Assembly (NCBI GenBank): GCA_002405435.1 | Contig: DHLU01000166.1 | Location: forward strand, 8,668 to 26,563 | Direction of reading: 5' to 3' | DNA length: 17,896 nucleotides | DNA from: Flavobacteriales bacterium UBA4660 | Lineage (GTDB): Bacteria; Bacteroidota; Bacteroidia; Flavobacteriales_D; Sanyastnellaceae | Shown: positions 7,255 through 15,260 of the stretch, in pieces | How positions within the stretch are numbered: the first letter of the stretch is position 1 | Layout: every line of letters starts with the position of its first letter | Translations under genes and position numbers: made by a program | Notes under the pieces: generated by a model | Database searches by the model: none | Told to the model about the DNA's origin: nothing | What the model saw: only the letters and a program-made list of their open reading frames with translations

Positions 7255-10200
7255 TCAGCGCGCAATGACTACCCGGGCTGTCGTGCTGCCCGTGCCGGTG
7301 GTCAGTCGCAGGAGGTAGTTACCGCCGGCCAGCGCAGAAACATCCAGCGTGCGTGCGTTAAAATCGCGCAGCACCAATCTGCCCGACATATCCGTCAGTT
7401 CAACGGTGAAGGCCGCAGCTGCGGTATTCAGGTTAAGCCAGTCGCCCGCAGGAACGGGGAATACCTCAAAAAGCGGTTCGCCGGTTATATCACTGATACC
7501 GGTGACCAACACATTTCCTTCCGCAGTGCAGCCCTGGCTGTCGGTTACGAGCAGCGCATACGTGCCCTGCTGAGCCGCATCCGTCAGCACCAGGGCCTGT
7601 TCGTTGCTGACGATTACACCTTCCTCATTGGTCCAGACAAAGGAGTAGGGAGAAGTGCCACCGGTTACTTCATATGTGGAACTTCCGCCCGGTGTATCGT
7701 TGATGGCATCGGCCGTCAGTCCAATGATGGTGAGCGCGGCCTCGGGTTGTTCAATCACAAAGGTTTCCTGCAGGTCGATGCTGCACACAGCGGAGTTTTG
7801 CACGTTCACTGTGTAGCTGCCAGCCGGCAGGTTGGTCAAATTTTGCAGCGAACTTCCATTGCTCCAGTCGAAACTGAAGGTGCCCAATGCACCCGCTACC
7901 TCAATGGCGATGCTGCCGTTGTTTGCACCCAGGCAGGAAACATGCTGCACAGCAGATTCAGTCAGGGTGACCGGGATGACCCCGGTGACGATAACCGTTA
8001 TCTCCCCGTCGGTGCACAGCGGGTTGGACCCGTCATCGCAGACCGTGTATGTTATCTGCACCTCACCTTCAAATCCGCTGTCAGGGGTATAGATCAATGT
8101 ATGCGTGAGCGCAGAAATATCAACACTGCCGCTGCTTGCGCCCGCTGACGTAATGACCAGGTCATTGTCAGCGTCCTCCGCATCACTGATATAGGCGTTG
8201 AGGGCAATGCTCGCCTGCTGGTCCTGACAGATCGAGGTTTGTGCCGGGATGACCACCGGTGCTGAGTTGGGCTCATCGATATAGATGATGAGCGAGGCCG
8301 AGTCGCAGGCTCCGCAGGGATCGCAGGCCATGTAGACGATGGTTTCCACTCCGGTGAATCCGTCGTTGGGCAGGTAGGAGAACGATCCGTTAAAATTGAG
8401 AATAAACAATCCGTTCTGCGCAGTAACGAGTGTCTGGTAGGTGAGTATTTCGGGGTCCAGTTCGATGTCGTTCAGGGCCACATTGCCCAAAAGCAGCTGG
8501 TTGGAAAAACCGAAAGCCTGGTCATCAAGGGTCTGAGGCAGGTCGTTTACGAAAAGGACAGTAATAGAGAGGGTGGCGTTGTCGCAGGCTCCCTGGCTGT
8601 CACAGACGGTATAGACCAATTCATCGGGACCGAAATAATTTACGTCGGGCGTATAGGTAAGGAGACCGCCCATAAGTGTATAGCTGCCGTGTGCAGGCGG
8701 GGTGATGACGGAGAAGGTTAGCACATCGCCATCGATATCGGCATCATCTGCAGCCAGGTTGACTGTCTGTGTATCGTCTTCCTGCAAAACGAGTACGTCA
8801 TCTCCGGCCACCGGCGCATCGTTGACAGGTGTCACTGATATCTGTATCATGGCCGTTGCACAGGCGCCCTGCGGGTCGCAGGCACTGAACATGGCGGTGC
8901 CTGTGCCGTTGTAGTTGGCCGGCGGTGTATAACTGAAATTTCCGTTCGGCAACACGGTCAGCTCTCCCTCTACGTTGTCATTGGCGGTGAGGAGAGAGAA
9001 AATAAGTTGAACACTTTCCACATCGTTGGCAAACGCGGCCAGTGAACCGCTTAGCGCCGCGTCTTCATTCGTGGTGAAGGCGCCATTTGCTGCCGAAGGG
9101 AGGTCGTTGACTGGATTGATAACGATAGTCAGCGTGCCAGTGGCGCAGGAAGCGGAAGGGTCACATGCGGTATACGACAATACCTCTGTGCCGTTGGCAT
9201 TGGGTGCCGGTGTATAGGTGAATGAACCGCCGGCGTTGAATTGTATGGCGCCGAACTGGGGGGTATCGGTGAGTGAGAAGGTGAGTGATTCTCCGTCAAA
9301 ATCGTAATCGTTTGTGGAGACAGCTGCCGAAAGTTGACCATCCTCGGCCAGAGAGAATGTGTCGGGCTGGGCTACCGGCGTGTCATTGGCCTGGCCTACA
9401 TTGAGCGTGATGGTTGCCGTATCGCATGCACCTTCATCATCACAGGCCTGGTAAGTAAAACTATCTGTGCCCGTGAAATCCGCGAAAGGAGCGTAGAAAA
9501 AGCTGCCATTCGTATCGAAGATTAAGTTTCCGAACAGCGGCTGCGTAAGCAAGGTATAGCTAAGGTTATCGTCATCCACGTCGCTGTCGTTCAGCGATAC
9601 GTCTCCGTTTTCCGGCATATCCTCCCCAATATTTTGAGACTCGTCAACAGCCTGCGGCGTGTCGTTGATGGCCTCAACCACAATAATTAAGGTGCCCGAT
9701 GCACTGAGGCCACCGCTGTCGGTAGCCTGGTAGGCAATCACTTCTGTTCCATGCCAGTCTTGGTCGGGCGCGTAGTAAAAACTGCCATTCGACGAAAGGG
9801 TAAAGACGCCGTGAGACGCACCATCGGCGACATAGGAGAGCACCGGATCTTCCACGTCGCTGTCGTTGGCAGCCAGTGACTGAGAGAAGGGCTGGTCTTC
9901 ACCGGTGTTAAAAGTTTCTCCGGCCACAATGGGTGCATCGTTGACAGCGGCTGTGGTGATGGTCAGGGTTGCATTGTCGAAGGCACCTGCGCCGTCGGTG
10001 GCGCGGTAAGTGATAACCTGCAGGCCAAACCAGTTGGCCGGAGGCACAAAACTGAACGTGCCATTGCTGTTGAGGTTGAAGACTCCGTTGGTAGGTCCGG
10101 TAATCACCGTGAAGGTCAGAGGTGTGCCGTCGGCATCGGTGTCGTTGGCCGCCACATTTCCATTCAGCGTTACGTCTTCATTGGTTGCGGCCACGTCATC

Positions 10201-12555
10201 ATTGGCAACCGGAATATCGTTGACGCTGTTTACGGTGATGGTAAGCGTCGCGGTGTCCTCAAGTCCAAAGATGTCTACCGTGAGGTAAGTAACCGTCACA
10301 ACGCCGAACCAGTTGGCTGCCGGAGTGAAGGTAAAGGTGCCGTTGAGGTTCATAATGAGTGAGCCTACGGTGACGGGAGAAAGCAGGGAATATTCCAGCA
10401 AATGGTTTTCAGCGTCAGTATCGTTGAGCGCTACATTGCCGGAAACCGCCGCATCTTCATTAGTGGAAAAAACATCGTTGACGGCATTGGGGGCGTCGTT
10501 GACATCACCTACTTCAATAACCAGATTGGCAGTGTCGCTCGCTCCGGCCGGGTCGGTAGCCGTGTACACGATGACCTCCATGCCAAACCAATTGAGGTTG
10601 GGGGTGTAGCTGTAGCTGCCGTTGGCATTCAGGGTGAAAGTGCCGTGGTTGGCACCGGTAACTACGGCGAAAGTGAGCGGCTGACCATCCGCATCGGTAT
10701 CATTCGATGCAACTGAGCCGCTGACTGCGACGTCCTCGTCTGTAAAGGCAAAATCATTGTTGGCGACAGGAATGTCATTGACCGGAGCAATGGTTATGGT
10801 CACGTATGCGAGGTCTCCGACGCCGCAGGGATCATAATTCATGTAGGTAAAGGTGGCCACGCCTGACCAGTTGGCCGGGGGTATGTAGGTAAAGTTGCCA
10901 CCATTACCCATGTTGAGCGTGCCTATGCTGACCGCCTGAACAAGGTCAAAGATCATCGTTTCGTTTTCCGGTTCGATGTCATTAAGAAAGACATTGCCTG
11001 TTAAAGGAGTATCTTCAGAACCGTTGAAAAAGTCATCGAAGGCAATCGGGGTATCATTGACTTCAAACACCTCAAACAACAGCATGGCTGCGTCGCACAG
11101 ACCGCCGGCATCGCAGGCATTATAGACGACAAAGTCAAGTCCTGAAAAGTTGAGATTGGGCGTATAGGTAAAGGTGCCGTTGCTGTTCATTATGAGGGTG
11201 CCCTGGTTCGCGTTGTCGGTTATCGTATACAGAAGGGCATCGCCGTCAGGATCGGTGTCGTTCAGCGCGACACTTCCTGTCCAGGGTTCGTCTTCATTCA
11301 TGTAAACCGTTTCGTCATTGGCTACCGGGGTTTCATTTACGTTCACAACCGTGATGGTTACCAGGGCAATGGTCTGCTCACCAAAGGGGTCAATGGCCAC
11401 ATAGTTGAAGGTGTTGACTCCTACAAAATTTGGTGATGGTGTATAGGTGAAGTCTCCATCTTCCTGAAGCACGAGGATTCCGTTGGCGGGAAACGTGAGT
11501 GCCGAGCATACGAGCGTTTCCTGCTCTACTTCCATGTCATTGATCAGCACGTTGCCGGTGAGCACACCATCCTCGTTGACCGTGTAGAAGTCATTTACCG
11601 GCATAGGTGGGTCATTGACATCACCCACTTCGAGGGTTAGGGTTGCCTGGTCGCACAGGCCGGCCGGATCGCATGCCTGGTACCACGCGAGCAGGCTTCC
11701 ATTGAAGTTTGCAGCGGGTGTGAAGGAAAAGGTGCCGTTAGCATTGATCACCAGGTTTCCGCTGGAAGGTGGTGTGACGAGGCTATAGGTCAGCGGGTCC
11801 GCATTGGGATCGCTGTCGTTGGCAGCAAGGTTACCCCCGGCCACGGAGTCTTCATTCAGGAAGAGGTAATCGTCGATGGCCACGGGCGGTCCGTTGGGTG
11901 GCGTTACAGTGATGAACAAGGTCGAAACATCACAGGCCAGGCAGGGGTCACAACCCGAAACGACTGCTGTTACCACACCGGTAAAGCCCGGTGTCGGGGT
12001 GTAGCTGAAATTACCGTTGGTGCTCAGGGTGAATATGCCGCTTGAAGGACCGCTGAGCAGGAAGAAGCTGATGGGCTCATCATCGAGGTCAACATCGTTG
12101 AGTGCGAGGTTGCCCGAAACGGTCTGGCCCTGCGGTGCGGTTACCATATCATCGCCCAGGGTAGGGGGGTCGTTGACAAAAAATACTGCCACCAGCAACT
12201 CGCCTATATCGCACAACCCACCCGGGTCACAGACCTGATAGTAGATGAATTCCAGGCCGTACTCGTTGGCATTGGGGGTGTAGGTAAAGGTTCCGTTCGG
12301 ATTGATGACGATGGTGCCGTCAGGTGTTCCGGTTAGCAGGGTATAGGTGAGTACATTGTTGTTGGGGTCCCAGTCATTTTCGGCCAGGTTGCCCGAGACG
12401 GGAATGTTTTCCTGGGTAATAGCTTCGTCATCGCCGGCAACGGGAGGTAGGTTTTGCGCGTGCAAAGCCGCCGACAGTGACAGGGAGAAAACGCACAGCA
12501 GCGCGCACCGGGAAATCAGTTTCTGTTGAATAAGAACAGCAAGGAAAGGCATCAT
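7255..12555 (-). CDS. Giant T9SS-secreted adhesin-like protein with 16 cadherin/Ig-like repeats
   Basis: 1766 residues. The signal peptide (1-33, LISRCALLCVFSLSLSAALHA) is cleaved probably before Q34. Sixteen tandem repeats follow (36-1526, 92-95 residues each, eleven exactly 93), of the type found in bacterial cadherin-like/Big_9 Ig domains: each opens with PVAxDD...NEDxxxxGNVxxNDxDxDG, has 'NGtFtYtP..n..G' in the middle and ends in VND. Acidic ND.D.DG segments suggest calcium binding. Two SprB-like modules follow (about 1527-1606 and 1607-1689, with SCLGANNGSI and GGTSPYSFVW), then a type A T9SS sorting domain (1690-1766, FEVFPVPAGDWLNL ... GGNYLLRLTTG). It is thus likely exported through the outer membrane and held on or released from the surface. 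I chose ATG 12555 (12552 also possible) because the earlier ATG at 12615 lies inside the promoter box and would put a hydrophilic stretch before the signal peptide. Adhesion is inferred from family resemblance. Confidence 0.92.
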   Translation of the reverse strand: MMPFLAVLIQQKLISRCALLCVFSLSLSAALHAQNLPPVAGDDEAITQENIPVSGNLAENDWDPNNNVLTYTLLTGTPDGTIVINPNGTFTYTPNANEYGLEFIYYQVCDPGGLCDIGELLVAVFFVNDPPTLGDDMVTAPQGQTVSGNLALNDVDLDDEPISFFLLSGPSSGIFTLSTNGNFSYTPTPGFTGVVTAVVSGCDPCLACDVSTLFITVTPPNGPPVAIDDYLFLNEDSVAGGNLAANDSDPNADPLTYSLVTPPSSGNLVINANGTFSFTPAANFNGSLLAWYQACDPAGLCDQATLTLEVGDVNDPPMPVNDFYTVNEDGVLTGNVLINDMEVEQETLVCSALTFPANGILVLQEDGDFTYTPSPNFVGVNTFNYVAIDPFGEQTIALVTITVVNVNETPVANDETVYMNEDEPWTGSVALNDTDPDGDALLYTITDNANQGTLIMNSNGTFTYTPNLNFSGLDFVVYNACDAGGLCDAAMLLFEVFEVNDTPIAFDDFFNGSEDTPLTGNVFLNDIEPENETMIFDLVQAVSIGTLNMGNGGNFTYIPPANWSGVATFTYMNYDPCGVGDLAYVTITIAPVNDIPVANNDFAFTDEDVAVSGSVASNDTDADGQPLTFAVVTGANHGTFTLNANGSYSYTPNLNWFGMEVIVYTATDPAGASDTANLVIEVGDVNDAPNAVNDVFSTNEDAAVSGNVALNDTDAENHLLEYSLLSPVTVGSLIMNLNGTFTFTPAANWFGVVTVTYLTVDIFGLEDTATLTITVNSVNDIPVANDDVAATNEDVTLNGNVAANDTDADGTPLTFTVITGPTNGVFNLNSNGTFSFVPPANWFGLQVITYRATDGAGAFDNATLTITTAAVNDAPIVAGETFNTGEDQPFSQSLAANDSDVEDPVLSYVADGASHGVFTLSSNGSFYYAPDQDWHGTEVIAYQATDSGGLSASGTLIIVVEAINDTPQAVDESQNIGEDMPENGDVSLNDSDVDDDNLSYTLLTQPLFGNLIFDTNGSFFYAPFADFTGTDSFTYQACDDEGACDTATITLNVGQANDTPVAQPDTFSLAEDGQLSAAVSTNDYDFDGESLTFSLTDTPQFGAIQFNAGGSFTYTPAPNANGTEVLSYTACDPSASCATGTLTIVINPVNDLPSAANGAFTTNEDAALSGSLAAFANDVESVQLIFSLLTANDNVEGELTVLPNGNFSYTPPANYNGTGTAMFSACDPQGACATAMIQISVTPVNDAPVAGDDVLVLQEDDTQTVNLAADDADIDGDVLTFSVITPPAHGSYTLMGGLLTYTPDVNYFGPDELVYTVCDSQGACDNATLSITVLFVNDLPQTLDDQAFGFSNQLLLGNVALNDIELDPEILTYQTLVTAQNGLFILNFNGSFSYLPNDGFTGVETIVYMACDPCGACDSASLIIYIDEPNSAPVVIPAQTSICQDQQASIALNAYISDAEDADNDLVITSAGASSGSVDISALTHTLIYTPDSGFEGEVQITYTVCDDGSNPLCTDGEITVIVTGVIPVTLTESAVQHVSCLGANNGSIAIEVAGALGTFSFDWSNGSSLQNLTNLPAGSYTVNVQNSAVCSIDLQETFVIEQPEAALTIIGLTADAINDTPGGSSTYEVTGGTSPYSFVWTNEEGVIVSNEQALVLTDAAQQGTYALLVTDSQGCTAEGNVLVTGISDITGEPLFEVFPVPAGDWLNLNTAAAAFTVELTDMSGRLVLRDFNARTLDVSALAGGNYLLRLTTGTGSTTARVVIAR
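7258..7488 (-). other. T9SS type A C-terminal sorting domain (coding segment)
   Basis: This segment encodes residues 1690-1766 of the adhesin. It shows the usual order of a Por secretion tail: a PVPAGDWLNL turn-strand, the ELTDMSGRLVL strand, LDVSALAGGNYLLRL, and a closing basic strand ARVVIAR. The domain is recognised by the T9SS translocon and normally cut off by the sortase-like PorU. It implies that the host genome encodes a T9SS elsewhere. Confidence 0.88.
7978..12450 (-). repeat. Sixteen-copy tandem protein repeat, period about 279 bases
   Basis: Residues 36-1526 of the adhesin split into 16 units of lengths 94, 93, 93, 93, 93, 93, 93, 93, 93, 92, 93, 93, 95, 92, 93, 95. Units are clearly homologous but diverged in protein and DNA, so this is an old domain array and not a recent DNA duplication. 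Units 1, 2, 3, 5, 11-15 carry a CxxxxxC pair in the motif CDPxGxC, and unit 16 has a C-x7-C variant. Units 4 and 6-10 lack the pair, and units 6-10 share a tryptophan (NWFG/NWSG/DWHG) at the place where most other units have F or Y. Confidence 0.93.
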
Positions 12556-12612
12556 GGTTTTCAGTTTAGGTTGGGCCTTTACGGTATCAGCAAGCGGCCC
12601 TTCGGCCGAATG

Positions 12613-12620
12613 CAAAAATA
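12613..12620 (-). promoter_or_regulatory. -7 promoter box for the adhesin gene
   Basis: TATTTTTG matches TAnnTTTG. A TTGG about 21 bases upstream could act as a -33 element. The predicted transcript starts near 12607, leaving a leader of about 50 bases before the ATG at 12555. The 119-base gap between aroE and the adhesin holds nothing else I can recognise, apart from a short T-rich run just after the aroE stop. Confidence 0.5.
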
Positions 12621-12674
12621 ACGGCGAATCCGTTCATAAAACCAAGAGAAACTTAGGTAAAAAGACAAAGGCGG

Positions 12675-13421
12675 TCAGGCTGGGGGCGCACTCCAGCGCT
12701 GCCAGCCCAATTCGGCCTGTAAGTACAACATTTCCAGCCCATTAAGAACAGTTGCGCCCTGGGCTGCCGCCGCGGCAAGCAGCGGGGTTTGGGCGGGGTT
12801 GTACACCAGATCATAGACCAGGTGTTCCGGACCGATGGCGCCAAGGGGAATGTCAGGTGCGTCACCGGTGTTGGGAAACTGGCCCACCGGCGTGGTATTG
12901 ACCACCAGTTTGCAGCGGCGCAGCCATTCGGGGCTAACCTGGTTGTACGTAACCGTTTCCGGGCTGGGTTGCCGGGTGACGGTGGTAACGGCAATACCCA
13001 GGCTGCGCAGCACATAGCGCACCGCTGCGGCAGCTCCTCCGTTTCCCAGCACCACGGCCCTGTCATGTCCATGCGTGAGGAAAGGCAGCAGTGTTTTCCG
13101 GAATGCGGGGGCATCGGTGTTATGGCCGGTCCATAGGCCCTGCGCACTTATTGACACACAATTGACGGCACCGATATCACGGGCTTCGTCGGAGAGGACA
13201 TCCAGTGCAGCGATAACTGCCTGCTTGTGGGGAATGGTGACATTAAATCCACCCAAATCGCTTATGTTTTCAAGGGTGGGCCGGATCCTGTCCGCCGAGG
13301 GTATTTCAAACAGCCGGTATTCATAGCCTTCATATCCAACGGCCGAGAATTTTTGCGCAAACCAGCGGGCTGAAAAGGAATGGCCAAGCGGAAAACCTAC
13401 CAGTCCGAATACCTTATGCAT
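12675..13421 (-). CDS. aroE: Shikimate dehydrogenase
   Basis: 248 residues. AroE reduces 3-dehydroshikimate to shikimate with NADPH in the cytosol (aromatic amino acid pathway). Visible: the shikimate-binding LVGFPLGHSFSARW (7-20, where S-x-S binds the carboxylate), the catalytic lysine K66 in FNVTIPHKQ, GAVNC (84-88), catalytic D103 in GHNTDAPAF, the Rossmann loop VLGNGGAAAAV (124-134), NTTPVGQFP, YDLVYNPAQTPLL and the C-terminal NGLEMLYLQAELGWQRW. The length is slightly short of the E. coli enzyme (272) but normal for Bacteroidota. Its ATG lies 8 bases inside the end of the dedA-family gene, so it is co-transcribed and probably translationally coupled with it. The call is firm. Confidence 0.96.
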   Translation of the reverse strand: MHKVFGLVGFPLGHSFSARWFAQKFSAVGYEGYEYRLFEIPSADRIRPTLENISDLGGFNVTIPHKQAVIAALDVLSDEARDIGAVNCVSISAQGLWTGHNTDAPAFRKTLLPFLTHGHDRAVVLGNGGAAAAVRYVLRSLGIAVTTVTRQPSPETVTYNQVSPEWLRRCKLVVNTTPVGQFPNTGDAPDIPLGAIGPEHLVYDLVYNPAQTPLLAAAAAQGATVLNGLEMLYLQAELGWQRWSAPPA

Positions 13422-14058
13422 CTTTCTTCCCGCTGAATTTGACGCGCAGAAACCCGATTACAATCGGCAGCACAGAGATAAAGATTATGCCGAGAATGAC
13501 GGTTTCAAAGTGTTCTTTTACAAAGGGGTTGTTGCCAAACCAGTAACCCAGCAGGCTCAGGCCGGGCACCCAAAGCAGGGCGCCCGCAATGCAAAACAGG
13601 ATGTAGCGCGGGTAAGGCATGCTGCCCGCACCGGCTACAAAAGGCGCAATGGTGCGTACGATGGGAATAAAACGCGCCATGATGACAGTTTTGCCACCGT
13701 GCTTCGCGTAAAATGCCTCTGTGCGGTCGATGTAAGACCGTTTAAAGAAGAGGATGCGCTCCCGTTTTTTGATCTGTTTACCGAGGTATTTTCCAATAAA
13801 ATAGTTCACATTGTCACCGAGCAGGGCAGCGCCGATGAGCAGGGGGATGAGCACCTGCATTTTCAGTCCTGTATCCTGGGCACAGAGCGCACCGGCTGCA
13901 AACAGCAGCGAATCTCCGGGAAGCAGCGGCATAATCACAAGGCCGGTTTCCACAAATACAATCGTAAATAGAATGACATAGGTGGTGGTGCCGTACTCCT
14001 GAATCCAGAAGGCCAGTTTTTCATCGATGTGCAGAACAAAATCCAATAGTGTATTCAT
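13414..14058 (-). CDS. DedA family membrane protein
   Basis: 214 residues, an inner-membrane protein of the DedA/SNARE-associated family; some members translocate undecaprenyl phosphate or other lipid phosphates across the membrane. Seen: hydrophobic spans at roughly 25-60, 68-90, 135-165 and 175-205, the re-entrant VETGLVIMPLLPGDSLLF (36-53) with the conserved acidic E/D and PGDS, GDNVNYFIGKYLG, and the signature HGGKTVIMARFIPIVRTIAPFVAGAGSM with the conserved arginines. It follows the rhodanese gene by 16 bases and overlaps aroE by 8, so it is the middle gene of a three-gene unit. The family is certain; the lipid carried is not known from sequence. Confidence 0.92.
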   Translation of the reverse strand: MNTLLDFVLHIDEKLAFWIQEYGTTTYVILFTIVFVETGLVIMPLLPGDSLLFAAGALCAQDTGLKMQVLIPLLIGAALLGDNVNYFIGKYLGKQIKKRERILFFKRSYIDRTEAFYAKHGGKTVIMARFIPIVRTIAPFVAGAGSMPYPRYILFCIAGALLWVPGLSLLGYWFGNNPFVKEHFETVILGIIFISVLPIVIGFLRVKFSGKKDA

Positions 14059-14074
14059 AGGGTACCGGGGGTAT

Positions 14075-14392
14075 TCAGGAAATGGTGATACCCGGATCGA
14101 CTTCCTTTGACCAGGCCAGGATGCCTCCGTTCAGGCTCAGCAGGTTAGTCATGTTGAATTTTTGCTCGAGCGAATACACCAGGGCAGCGCTCCGTTTGCC
14201 GCTTCGGCAGTGGACAACTACGGGAATGTCTCTGCGCAGTTCTTCAAGCCGATTGAAAACTTCGCCCATCGGAATATGCCGGCCTCCCATGTCGCCCGCT
14301 GCTACCTCATGTTCTTCGCGGATGTCTATCAACTGGTGGGTGATTCCTTCGGTACGCCACCTGAGCAATTCTGCCGGAGTAATTTCTTTCAT
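14075..14392 (-). CDS. Single-domain rhodanese-like sulfurtransferase
   Basis: 105 residues, one rhodanese domain with no signal peptide, so cytosolic. The active-site loop is HCRSGKRS with catalytic C62, the residue that carries persulfide sulfur. LIDIREEHEVAAGDMGGRHIPMGE (21-44) is the usual 'D-R...E...G.I..A/G' substrate-side signature, and LLSLNGGILAWSKE closes the fold. Members pass sulfur from thiosulfate or protein persulfides to acceptors. It is the first gene of the rhodanese-dedA-aroE run, and nothing in the neighbours names its sulfur acceptor. The start at 14392 is the only sensible ATG before MKEITPAELL. Confidence 0.92.
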   Translation of the reverse strand: MKEITPAELLRWRTEGITHQLIDIREEHEVAAGDMGGRHIPMGEVFNRLEELRRDIPVVVHCRSGKRSAALVYSLEQKFNMTNLLSLNGGILAWSKEVDPGITIS

Positions 14393-14411
14393 GTATTACA
14401 GGATGTGGGTG

Positions 14412-14419
14412 CAAAGATG
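14412..14419 (-). promoter_or_regulatory. Possible -7 promoter box for the rhodanese-dedA-aroE unit
   Basis: CATCTTTG differs from TAnnTTTG only in the first base and ends 19 bases before the ATG at 14392. It lies in the 96-base gap after the pseudouridine synthase stop, where a new transcript would be expected. No clear -33 element is seen. Confidence 0.3.
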
Positions 14420-14488
14420 CTCCATTTGTCTCTCTGGTTTCAGTCAGGCTTTGCGCACTGCAAAAACGCATTGTCTCTTGCCATCACC

Positions 14489-15253
14489 TCAGCCCTTATA
14501 GCCGGGCATTAGGCTCAACCGCAGGAACTCATCCCACAGGGCATCCTCCGGCGGAGGGGCTACGATGCATACGGGAATCTTCTTTACAGGATGCACAAAT
14601 TCGATTTTGCGCGCATGCAGGTGAATGGATGCGTTGTCATTGGTGCGCTTACTTCCGTATTTGACATCCCCTTTGATGGGGCAGCCCAGGCTCGAGAGTG
14701 TGGCGCGTATCTGGTGGTGTCGTCCCGTTTTCGGATATACTTCCAGAAATGTATAGTGGTCACCCTGGCCTATCACGCGGTAGAAAAGTTCGCTCTCCTT
14801 GCGGTTTTCTCCGGCTTCCTGAAAGGCGAACGTCTTGTTTTGTTTTTCATCCTTCCACAGGTAGTTGACCACCTGTCCTTCCTGCTGCGGCGGATTACCC
14901 TTGACCACCGCCCAGTAAGTTTTCTGGATCTCCCGGTATTTGAACATATTGGTAAGACGGTTGAGGGCTTTTGTGGTGCGGGAATACAAGACCACTCCGC
15001 TCACCGGACGGTCGAGGCGGTGCACCGTGCCGATGAACGCAAGTCCGGGCTTGTTGTATTTCGCCTTCACATAGCCTTTGACAATTTCACAGAGTGTGGT
15101 GTCACCGCTGTTGTCACTCTGAATAATATCGCTGTTGCGTTTGTTGACCGCCACAATATGGTTGTCTTCATACAATACGCGCAGGCTTTCCACGGTGCTC
15201 ATGACAATGGGCTCCCTCGGATTGTATTTCCACTCTTTTTCTTCCGTCGCCAT
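14489..15253 (-). CDS. RluA family RNA pseudouridine synthase (no S4 domain)
   Basis: 254 residues from the chosen start. It converts specific uridines in rRNA or tRNA to pseudouridine. The catalytic aspartate D81 lies in GTVHRLDRPVSGVVLY; KTYWAVVKG (111-119), EVYPKTGRHHQIRATLSSLG (171-190), GDVKYG (195-200) and LHARKIEFVHPVK (212-224) are the remaining RluA-family motifs. There is no N-terminal S4 RNA-binding domain; the fold begins directly with VLYEDNHIVAVNK. ATG 15253 lies 7 bases after the panB stop and fits an operon; ATG 15202 (MSTVESLRVLYED) would also give a complete enzyme. A still longer frame from 15295 would overlap panB and is unlikely. The target uridine cannot be told from sequence. 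Confidence 0.9.
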   Translation of the reverse strand: MATEEKEWKYNPREPIVMSTVESLRVLYEDNHIVAVNKRNSDIIQSDNSGDTTLCEIVKGYVKAKYNKPGLAFIGTVHRLDRPVSGVVLYSRTTKALNRLTNMFKYREIQKTYWAVVKGNPPQQEGQVVNYLWKDEKQNKTFAFQEAGENRKESELFYRVIGQGDHYTFLEVYPKTGRHHQIRATLSSLGCPIKGDVKYGSKRTNDNASIHLHARKIEFVHPVKKIPVCIVAPPPEDALWDEFLRLSLMPGYKG

Positions 15254-15260
15254 GTGCGCC

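Noticed and set aside
7978..12450. Regular 279-base period as a CRISPR or DNA satellite
   Set aside because: The period is a protein domain repeat; the DNA copies are diverged and lie in one open frame with a signal peptide and sorting tail.
12556..12615. Longer adhesin start at ATG 12615
   Set aside because: It would place 20 polar residues before the signal peptide, and the ATG falls within the TATTTTTG promoter box.
14393..14488. TTTGC...GCAAA stem after the pseudouridine synthase as a terminator
   Set aside because: Five pairs only, with no clear T-run after it in the direction of transcription.
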